The notes beneath the pieces were generated by a model. The model saw nothing but the letters and a program-made list of their open reading frames with translations, was not told where the DNA came from and made no database searches. The position numbers and the translations under genes were made by a program. Of a stretch of DNA of 7,661 nucleotides, positions 1 through 5,191 are shown one piece after another. Each line of letters opens with the position of its first letter. Positions within the stretch are counted from its first letter, which is position 1. The DNA is taken from assembly GCA_029256645.1 (NCBI GenBank), contig JAQSXM010000149.1, forward strand, positions 1 through 7,661, written 5' to 3'. This stretch comes from Sporomusa sp. (GTDB taxonomy: Bacteria; Bacillota_C; Negativicutes; Sporomusales; Sporomusaceae).

Positions 1-416
1 TGGCTATCGTCAGTGGGATGTCGATGGCAGTTATGGCAGTGTCGATGCGCCTGCAGAAGGAGGGATCCCCTTTCGGGTCTGTTTTGTTGGGCAATGTGCT
101 GACTTTTTTATGCGGCTTACCGTTTATGTTTGAGGGTTCACCCGGGGTTGGCGGCTGGACGGCTATTGTAGCGCTTGGGTGTATCCAGATTGGTTTATCC
201 TATGTCCTGTATTCTATAGCTATAAAATATGTAACCGCCCTCGAAGCCTCGATCATTACTATGATCGAACCAATCCTCAATCCGCTGTGGGTATTTTTGC
301 TCCTGGGTGAAGGGCCTGGTCTTTGGTCACTAATCGGCGGCAGTGTTATCTTGCTGGCTATCGCTGCCCGCTACATTATACCTGCTATTAAGTCACAGGC
401 AGCCACCAGTGGCTAA
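1..416 (+). CDS. EamA/DMT-family transporter, C-terminal half (5' end outside window)
   Basis: This is an integral membrane transporter of the drug/metabolite transporter (EamA) superfamily; such proteins move small metabolites or amino acids, but the substrate cannot be read from sequence. The frame is open from base 3, giving 137 visible residues, so the true start lies to the left and the Met at base 18 is internal. About five hydrophobic segments are visible: residues 1-15, 25-43, 52-77, 80-101 and 107-127. This matches the second of the two five-helix EamA repeats. The segment around residues 80-104 (ALEAS, then IEPILNPLW, then LLGEGPG) carries the usual EamA pattern of a small-residue helix, a Glu-Pro pair (E89-P90) and a later Gly-Glu. 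The gene is followed directly by an intrinsic terminator and is therefore the last gene of a separate upstream unit, with no evident link to serA. Confidence 0.88.
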   Translation, partial: AIVSGMSMAVMAVSMRLQKEGSPFGSVLLGNVLTFLCGLPFMFEGSPGVGGWTAIVALGCIQIGLSYVLYSIAIKYVTALEASIITMIEPILNPLWVFLLLGEGPGLWSLIGGSVILLAIAARYIIPAIKSQAATSG

Positions 417-427
417 CCTGGGGTTAT

Positions 428-463
428 GTACCAAGGTGATTAGTGATTAGCTTGGCACTTTTT
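428..463 (+). terminator. Intrinsic terminator of the EamA transporter gene
   Basis: CCAAG (431-435) pairs with CTTGG (451-455). The outer GT/AC pair (428-429 with 457-458) extends the stem across an A-C mismatch, and five T follow (459-463). It begins 11 bases after the transporter stop codon. The loop holds the direct repeat GTGATTA GTGATTA. The T run is short, so termination may be partial. Confidence 0.65.
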
Positions 464-522
464 CTGTAAATATAGCTAAGTAGATGTTAATGTTGTACAA
501 TAACTGCTCCTGAAAAAGACAC

Positions 523-551
523 TTGACTTGTACTTGCGAACACATTATAAT
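523..551 (+). promoter_or_regulatory. Sigma-A type promoter of the serA T-box leader
   Basis: TTGACT (523-528) and TATAAT (546-551) are separated by exactly 17 bases. That is one mismatch from the housekeeping consensus in the -35 box and none in the -10 box. The expected transcript start is near 558, about 20 bases before the base of T-box stem I. The stretch between the upstream terminator and this promoter (464-522) shows no other feature. Confidence 0.85.
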
Positions 552-578
552 GATAACAAGTTTATATCATACATGATG

Positions 579-778
579 ATCAGGAAGCCTAATGGAAGGT
601 GTTCAGAGAGACGGCGGTTGGTGCGAGCCGTTACACCGAACAGAATGGTTCCGCCTGGGAGTGACTGGTGAGGAATCAGAACGGGATCCGCCCATTACAG
701 CGGCTAAAGTTGGCCGGAAGGCAACATGGGTGGCAACGCGGGAAAGTTCTCGTCCCTATTGGGATTGGGACTTTTTTT
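579..778 (+). promoter_or_regulatory. T-box leader, probably serine-specific (tRNA-Ser sensing)
   Basis: The T-box core GGGTGGCAACGCGGG lies at 728-742 and is diagnostic. Stem I can be traced: AUCAG (579-583) closes with CUGGU (665-669), GGTGT (598-602) with ACACC (633-637), and ACGGC (611-615) with GCCGT (627-631). The conserved AGAGAG bulge is at 605-610. A stem III hairpin is formed by CGGC (701-704) and GCCG (713-716). The likely specifier is TCC (Ser) at 650-652, six bases before the GAG at 659-661; I recall the same spacing in B. subtilis glyQS and mycobacterial ileS leaders. The acceptor bulge UGGC (731-734) would pair with an acceptor end whose discriminator is G, as in tRNA-Ser. GGG (728-730) pairs with CCC (754-756) in the antiterminator, so it competes with the terminator for those bases. 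Uncharged tRNA-Ser should switch serA on. A one-base shift of the specifier would read TTC (Phe), which suits serA less well. Confidence 0.93.
752..778 (+). terminator. Regulated terminator of the T-box leader
   Basis: GTCCC (752-756) pairs with GGGAC (767-771). A T-T mismatch and an AT/AT pair extend the stem inside, leaving a TGGG loop, and seven T follow (772-778). The 5' arm overlaps the 3' arm of the T-box antiterminator, so only one of the two structures can form. It lies 70 bases before the serA start. Confidence 0.85.
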
Positions 779-848
779 ATTTTGCCGAACATGTATTTTT
801 GACCGCAGGCGAGTATATAATTGTAGAATTAAAAATGGAGGTAAGATT

Positions 849-2429
849 ATGAAAGTATTAGTTTCTGAACAGATTGCACAAAAAGGGCTTGAAAAACTCA
901 CTGAAGAAGGAGCCGTAGTTGATATAAAGACTAGTTTGACACGACAAGAGCTGCTGGAGGTTATTTGGGATTATGAGGCTCTTATTGTACGCAGTAATAC
1001 CAAAGTCAATGAAGAGTTATATCAAAAAGCCACTCGTCTAAAAGTGGTGGGACGTGCCGGTAATGGTGTGGATAACATTGACATGGAGGGAGCCACTAAA
1101 CGCGGTATTATTGTTGTTAATACACCAGAATCCAACGTCGTTTCGGCAGCAGAACTTACCCTGGGACTGCTGTTTGCAACCTGCCGTAATATACCTCAGC
1201 TCCATGACCGGCTTAAGGAACGGGTTTGGGATCGCTCTGGTCTTAAAGGTATGGAGCTTCAGGGTAAAACAGCAGGTATCGTAGGACTGGGGCGGATCGG
1301 ATCTTTAGTGGCAACACGTTTAAAGTCGTTTGGCATGAGTATAATCGCCTATGACCCCTATATCAGTGATAGCCGGTTTAAAAACCTTGGTGTTGAGAAA
1401 AAAGAAAAACTGGAAGACCTGATGAGTGAATGCGATATCCTTACCGTACACACCCCGAAAACAGAGGAGACCTATGGCATAATCGGTAAAGAGCAATTTA
1501 AATTTGCTAAAAAGGGTCTTACTGTCATTAACTGTGCCCGGGCCGGAATCGTAAACGAGGAAGCGCTTATTGAAGCCCTCAAAGCAAAGATTGTCAAGCG
1601 AGCTGGTATCGATGTTTTGGAAGGGGAACCTCATGCCACTTCACCGCTGCTTGAGTTCGATAATGTGGTCGTAACACCTCACGCCGGTGCTGATACGGTA
1701 GAGGCTCAGGATAATGTCGGTATAACAGTAGCCCAGGAGGTAGTCTCCGCGCTAAGGGGAGAAATGGTGCCCAATGCTGTCAACCTGCCTACTCTGCATA
1801 CCCAGGATCTGGATACCATTAAAGCCTATTTAAAATTAGGTGAGACATTAGGCAAGATGTACTACCAATTGGAAAAAGAAGCAGTTGATAAAGTAGAGAT
1901 CTTGTATCGGGGCGAGGTAGCAACACTTGAGACTTCAGTGATCTCACTCGCTATATTGAAAGGTCTTTTTGAGCCTGTACTTAAGGAACGTGTTAATTAT
2001 GTTAATGCAAATCTTATTGCAAAAAGCAGAGGCGTCACAGTAACCGAAAGCAAAGAATCTACAGTGGATAATTATCTGACGTTGATTACACTTAAGGTTT
2101 GGTCAAAAGGCAAAGTGTTTACTATTAGCGGAACAACATTTGGCAAAGGCGAACAAAGAATTCTTGAAATCAATGGATATGAATTTGATGTCAACCCTAT
2201 GCCATATATGCTGATTGCGGAAAACATGGATAAACCAGGTGTTGTTGGGCAAATGGGAACCTTATTGGGTGCCGGTAAAGTCAATATTGCTACTATGCAG
2301 CTTGGGCGGAAGGCTACTGATCAGCGGGCGATGATGGTTCTGACTGTTGATTCGGAAGTATCCAAAGAGACTTTGAATTTTCTTGGTGGAATAGAAGGAA
2401 TTCTAAAAGTTCGTTCTGTGAAAATATAA
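849..2429 (+). CDS. serA: D-3-phosphoglycerate dehydrogenase (long form with ACT domain)
   Basis: SerA is the cytosolic first enzyme of serine synthesis, oxidising 3-phosphoglycerate to 3-phosphohydroxypyruvate with NAD. The ATG at 849 follows GGAGG (837-841) by 7 bases; in-frame starts further left (e.g. 726) fall inside the T-box. The product is 526 aa, the usual length of the long class. Visible parts are a substrate domain (1-100 and about 285-310), an NAD-binding Rossmann domain with GLGRIG at 146-151 and ribose-binding D169, an intervening ASB-type domain (about 318-450) and a C-terminal ACT domain (about 453-526, DKPGVVGQMGTLL at 461-473). R231, E260 and H278 align with the catalytic Arg, Glu and His of E. 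coli SerA. The ACT domain suggests feedback by serine, on top of T-box control. Some signature stretches differ from common forms (NTPESN at 91-96, RAG at 231-233, TPHAGAD at 276-282), but catalytic positions are kept. No serC is next to it. Confidence 0.95.
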   Translation: MKVLVSEQIAQKGLEKLTEEGAVVDIKTSLTRQELLEVIWDYEALIVRSNTKVNEELYQKATRLKVVGRAGNGVDNIDMEGATKRGIIVVNTPESNVVSAAELTLGLLFATCRNIPQLHDRLKERVWDRSGLKGMELQGKTAGIVGLGRIGSLVATRLKSFGMSIIAYDPYISDSRFKNLGVEKKEKLEDLMSECDILTVHTPKTEETYGIIGKEQFKFAKKGLTVINCARAGIVNEEALIEALKAKIVKRAGIDVLEGEPHATSPLLEFDNVVVTPHAGADTVEAQDNVGITVAQEVVSALRGEMVPNAVNLPTLHTQDLDTIKAYLKLGETLGKMYYQLEKEAVDKVEILYRGEVATLETSVISLAILKGLFEPVLKERVNYVNANLIAKSRGVTVTESKESTVDNYLTLITLKVWSKGKVFTISGTTFGKGEQRILEINGYEFDVNPMPYMLIAENMDKPGVVGQMGTLLGAGKVNIATMQLGRKATDQRAMMVLTVDSEVSKETLNFLGGIEGILKVRSVKI

Positions 2430-2450
2430 GCTTATATGGTAAATGGAAGG

Positions 2451-2524
2451 ATCCATCGTCTAAGGCGGGACGATGCTTGATGTGAAGACGTACAGGGCTG
2501 CCGCCTTAGACGGTACGGCTGGAT
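2451..2524 (+). ncRNA. Unassigned structured element in the serA 3' region
   Basis: A perfect 12-bp inverted repeat, CGTCTAAGGCGG (2457-2468) and CCGCCTTAGACG (2501-2512), encloses 32 bases. ATCCA (2451-2455) and TGGAT (2520-2524) can close it at the base, and ATGT/ACGT can pair inside the loop. A second, mutually exclusive stem is also perfect: CATCGTC (2454-2460) with GACGATG (2469-2475) around an 8-base loop. The element starts 21 bases after the serA stop and is followed by a clear terminator. I do not recognise a known riboswitch or RNA family. It may be a 3' UTR-derived small RNA, an attenuator, or a DNA repeat; the two competing folds suggest a switch but do not prove one. Confidence 0.4.
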
Positions 2525-2528
2525 GTAG

Positions 2529-2557
2529 AAAAAGCACTCGAAATGAGTGTTTTTTTT
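2529..2557 (+). terminator. Intrinsic terminator after serA and the structured element
   Basis: CACTC (2535-2539) pairs with GAGTG (2545-2549) around GAAAT. An upstream A run (2529-2533) faces the T run (2550-2557, eight T), so the hairpin can extend through A-T pairs. This is a strong canonical terminator that should end the serA transcript before the glcE promoter. It also partly fits termination in both directions because of the flanking A and T runs. Confidence 0.9.
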
Positions 2558-2686
2558 ACATAATCAGATGTATAAAACTTTTTTATTTGGGTATTATGCT
2601 TAGGTTTTCTGTTTGCGGAAAGCAGTTTCTGTTGACAGATACAATGGGTTCGTCAGCCGATTTTTGCGCTTGGTCGTAAATACCTG

Positions 2687-2716
2687 TTGTAATTGCCGAT
2701 CAGCAACTAGTATAGT
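2687..2716 (+). promoter_or_regulatory. Probable promoter of the glcEFD-kor operon
   Basis: TTGTAA (2687-2692, four of six to TTGACA) and TATAGT (2711-2716, five of six to TATAAT) are 18 bases apart. Transcription would start near 2723, ten or so bases before the ribosome binding site of glcE (AAGGAGG, 2734-2740). No better-spaced pair was found in 2558-2747, which otherwise shows only AT-rich sequence. A terminator upstream makes a separate promoter here likely. Confidence 0.45.
2693..2706 (+). promoter_or_regulatory. Candidate operator in the glcE promoter spacer
   Basis: TTGC-C-GATC-A-GCAA is a 14-base near-palindrome with one mismatched pair (2697 against 2702). It fills most of the spacer between the proposed -35 and -10 boxes, a position where a dimeric repressor would block RNA polymerase. 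The regulator is unknown, and its gene is not in the window. Confidence 0.3.
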
Positions 2717-2747
2717 GTTAGATATAGTTTCTGAAGGAGGAAGTTAC

Positions 2748-3890
2748 GTGAGCCAATCTGTGTCACCTCAGTCTATCGAGGAGCTGCAGCACGTGGTCCG
2801 GACATCATTTGATACCGGACGTCCGATATATGTCTACCGGAAAGGCAATAATGAGGGCCTAACTATTGATTTGTCGAAGTTAAATAAAATTATTGAGATT
2901 GATGCTGCTAACCTTGTTGCAACAGTCAATCCTGGTGTCAAACTGGGGAAGCTTGCCGAACAGTTGGCTGAACAAGGTCTGCGCTTCATCCCTGCCGATA
3001 CCCCGTTTTACCATGATAAAACAATAGGGCAATTATTTTATGAAGGCTGTTCCAATATATCAAGTTTAAAGTATGGATACACAAAGCATTTTCTTATGGG
3101 GTCAGAGATTGTATTACCTACAGGCGAGGTATTAAAAACAGGGGGGAAAACGGTTAAAAATGTGACCGGTTATGATTTTACCCGCTTTTTTAACGCTCCC
3201 TACACAGATTATGGCATTACGGCAAAATTTTTGCTGAAGCTGCTGCCTTTGCCAGAGACCCGTAAGGGCCTAGCCGCCACATTTACCGAGTTAGAGCAAC
3301 TGTTGGCTTTTGTAAAAGATTTGAAAGATAGCCGCGTAGTTCCTGCCTACTTACTATGGAGTGATCTTAGTGTGCAAAGCATATTCACAGCTGATGTGCA
3401 AGGACAGCTTATCATGATGGAGTTTGATGGTTTATATGAAGAGGCATCTGAACAATCCCAAAGTGCAATTGCTCTGCTAGAGAAACATAGCGGGACAATC
3501 CAGGAGGCTTCTGACGGCTGCGGGCAGACGGCAATAAAGTGGAGCATGCTCTATCAGTCAGGTGATAAGTATGTGCTGACAGATGAATTTAAAATAGCTT
3601 TTACCCGTCAGGAGGAATTCATAAAAGCATTTTGCGCAATTTCCAGGAACCGTTGTGTCCAAGCCGGTCTGTTTGGTCAACTGGCAGAAGGCAAGCTGAA
3701 TATTGCTTTGGCAGCGCCAGAGCCTGAGGCCGGCTTTATCGATGCGGTTACAAAAGCCATTACTGAAGCTGGGGGGATCTCCGCTGGAAAATATGATCGG
3801 ATTACAGGTAAGCGTGGGAGTGGTGTTCTGGCCGAGCTTGAGCAGCGAGCAAAAGCAGCTTTTGATCCCAAAAAGATATTAAATCGCTGA
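2748..3890 (+). CDS. glcE: GlcE-like FAD-binding oxidoreductase subunit
   Basis: This protein resembles the GlcE subunit of the glycolate/2-hydroxyacid oxidase complex (FAD-binding type 4, VAO/PCMH fold), a partner of GlcD and GlcF. The start is GTG at 2748, 7 bases after AAGGAGG (2734-2740); an in-frame ATG at 2613 would run through the promoter and lacks this site. The product is 380 aa. Recognisable parts are the N-terminal PxSxEEL stretch (6-13), LNKIIEID (45-52), the GGKTVKNVTGYDFTR block (132-146) typical of GlcE, LPLPE (166-170) and a C-terminal FDPKKILNR (372-380). Several usual FAD-contact motifs are eroded: a short RKGNNEG (31-37) replaces the pyrophosphate loop, TIGQLF (92-97) replaces TxGGxxA, and NAPYTDYGI (149-157) replaces GSxGTLGI. 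It may bind FAD weakly or act structurally. The stop is 20 bases before glcF. Confidence 0.85.
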   Translation: MSQSVSPQSIEELQHVVRTSFDTGRPIYVYRKGNNEGLTIDLSKLNKIIEIDAANLVATVNPGVKLGKLAEQLAEQGLRFIPADTPFYHDKTIGQLFYEGCSNISSLKYGYTKHFLMGSEIVLPTGEVLKTGGKTVKNVTGYDFTRFFNAPYTDYGITAKFLLKLLPLPETRKGLAATFTELEQLLAFVKDLKDSRVVPAYLLWSDLSVQSIFTADVQGQLIMMEFDGLYEEASEQSQSAIALLEKHSGTIQEASDGCGQTAIKWSMLYQSGDKYVLTDEFKIAFTRQEEFIKAFCAISRNRCVQAGLFGQLAEGKLNIALAAPEPEAGFIDAVTKAITEAGGISAGKYDRITGKRGSGVLAELEQRAKAAFDPKKILNR

Positions 3891-3896
3891 CTTCGC

Positions 3897-3905
3897 AGGG
3901 GGTGA
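3897..3905 (+). promoter_or_regulatory. Ribosome binding site deciding the glcF start
   Basis: AGGGGGTGA differs at one base from the ideal AGGAGGTGA and lies 5 bases before the ATG at 3911. The in-frame GTG at 3902 falls inside this site and cannot be served by it, so 3911 is the start. Confidence 0.75.
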
Positions 3906-3910
3906 AACAA

Positions 3911-5179
3911 ATGGAGAATAATTATGCTCAGTGGCAAAAACAACTTGTTAAGTGCATTCGCTGTGGGACTTGCCGCTCAATTTGTCCGGTATTTCAAGCC
4001 TCAGATAACGAGAACACTACTGCCAGAGGTAAAGTTAAGTTGTTGGAGGCAGTTAGTGAAGGGAAATTAGAGCTTACTCCCGAATTGCAAACCAGAATGT
4101 CAAAATGTCTATTATGCAAAGCCTGTGTACCCGGCTGCCCATCAGGCGTGAGAACAGATGAACTGTTTTTAAGTGCAAGGCGTGCTTTAGCTGATAAAAA
4201 CGGTTTACCTTTGGCTAAGAAGCTGGCTTTTACCGGACTTACCTATCGCAAACTATTCGACATGGGCCTCAAACTGGGCGCGCGCTTTCAGAATGTTGTA
4301 TTTAAAAATGCCCCTGACGGCAGGGGCAAACTAGCCCGTATTCCTATGCCGAGTGCCGGGCTTAGCCAGCGGCGGGTTATTCCTCCGTTGTCGACAGCGC
4401 CGCTGAGGACGCGATTACCCGAGACTAACCGGGTAGCTTCGCCTACCGCAAGGGTCGCGTTTTATACAGGCTGTATGCTCAATTATGTCTACCCGGCGGC
4501 GGGAGAGGCAATCGTCAAAATTCTTAAGGCACACGATGTCGAGGTAGTTATTCCTGCCAGGCAAAGCTGTTGCGGGACACCGGCTTTTACCTCAGGTGAC
4601 TACCAGGTAGGGCGATATCTGGCTGAGGAAAATGTAAAAATACTGGCAGCCGGCAATTATGACATTATCATAACCGGTTGTGCGTCTTGCGGGGCAGCCT
4701 TAAAGCATGAATACGGTTTAATTATTGAAGACCCGGAGATTAAAAAATCCTGGGAACTGCTTTCCGGGAAAGTGAAAGATATTACTGAATTTGTTGTTGA
4801 CAGGGGAATCAAGCAAGACCTGCGGGAAGTACGGGCTAAGATTACTTACCATGATCCTTGCCATCTTGTCAGAGGGATGGGGGTAGCAAAAGAACCGCGA
4901 CAGCTATTAAAAGCAATTCCGGGAGTGGAATTTGCGGAGATGAAAGACGCTGCCAAGTGCTGCGGAGCAGGCGGGACTTTCAGTATGGTCTATTACGACG
5001 TTTCCCGGACCATCAATGACTGGAAGCTGGACAACGCCGAAAAGACAGGGGCCGGCATTCTGGCCACAGGCTGTTCAGCCTGCCGGATGCATATAACTGA
5101 CGGACTGGGACAGCGACAGAGCAGCATGCGGGTATTGCATACTGCCGAGATCATTGCTAAGGCTTACGGCCTGGAATAG
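3911..5179 (+). CDS. glcF: GlcF-like Fe-S electron-transfer subunit (2[4Fe-4S] plus two CCG domains)
   Basis: This is the iron-sulfur subunit that takes electrons from the flavin subunit GlcD and passes them to a membrane or soluble acceptor; the family includes GlcF, HdrD and LutA types. The 422-aa product has two ferredoxin motifs, C15-C18-C21-C25 and C66-C69-C72-C76, each followed by Pro. Two cysteine-rich CCG domains follow: C188, C220-C221, C257, C260 and C317, C350-C351, C388, C391. All cysteines of both CCG repeats are present, so non-cubane [4Fe-4S] clusters or an HdrB-like site are plausible. No membrane segment is visible, so any quinone contact would need a partner. A basic, Pro-rich linker (about 134-180) joins the halves. 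glcD follows after 12 bases, implying tight co-expression. Confidence 0.93.
   Translation: MENNYAQWQKQLVKCIRCGTCRSICPVFQASDNENTTARGKVKLLEAVSEGKLELTPELQTRMSKCLLCKACVPGCPSGVRTDELFLSARRALADKNGLPLAKKLAFTGLTYRKLFDMGLKLGARFQNVVFKNAPDGRGKLARIPMPSAGLSQRRVIPPLSTAPLRTRLPETNRVASPTARVAFYTGCMLNYVYPAAGEAIVKILKAHDVEVVIPARQSCCGTPAFTSGDYQVGRYLAEENVKILAAGNYDIIITGCASCGAALKHEYGLIIEDPEIKKSWELLSGKVKDITEFVVDRGIKQDLREVRAKITYHDPCHLVRGMGVAKEPRQLLKAIPGVEFAEMKDAAKCCGAGGTFSMVYYDVSRTINDWKLDNAEKTGAGILATGCSACRMHITDGLGQRQSSMRVLHTAEIIAKAYGLE
4309..4328 (+). repeat. Perfect 8-bp inverted repeat inside glcF
   Basis: TGCCCCTG (4309-4316) and CAGGGGCA (4321-4328) are perfect complements around ACGG. The GC-rich hairpin lies in the part of glcF that encodes the start of the interdomain linker. 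No T run follows, so it is not an intrinsic terminator. It may be chance or a pause site in the mRNA. Confidence 0.4.
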
Positions 5180-5186
5180 GGGGTGA
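5178..5186 (+). promoter_or_regulatory. Ribosome binding site deciding the glcD TTG start
   Basis: AGGGGGTGA overlaps the glcF stop codon and lies 5 bases before TTG at 5192, the same sequence and spacing as at glcF. The in-frame GTG at 5183 falls inside the site, which makes TTG the better start. Confidence 0.65.
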
Positions 5187-5191
5187 GAAAG

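Noticed and set aside
799..821. Second promoter for serA (TTGACC and TATAAT)
   Set aside because: The spacer is only 11 bases, too short for a functional pair; the strong promoter at 523-551 explains expression.
726..848. N-terminal extension of SerA from an ATG at 726
   Set aside because: That ATG lies beside the T-box core upstream of the regulated terminator. The 849 start has GGAGG at ideal spacing and gives the normal SerA length.
592..852. 86-codon + strand open frame over the serA leader
   Set aside because: It runs through the T-box, its terminator and the serA start, lacks a ribosome binding site, and its sequence is explained by RNA structure.
2632..2660. TTGACA at 2632-2637 as a -35 box for glcE
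   Set aside because: No -10-like sequence lies 16-18 bases downstream. The TCTGT-TG-ACAGA palindrome around it does not match an operator I know.
2473..2679. 68-codon + strand frame between serA and glcE
   Set aside because: It crosses the stem element and the terminator, and has no convincing ribosome binding site or family resemblance.
2613..2747. N-terminal extension of GlcE from an ATG at 2613
   Set aside because: It would span the likely promoter and the AAGGAGG site. The added 45 residues do not resemble the family, and GTG 2748 has good spacing.
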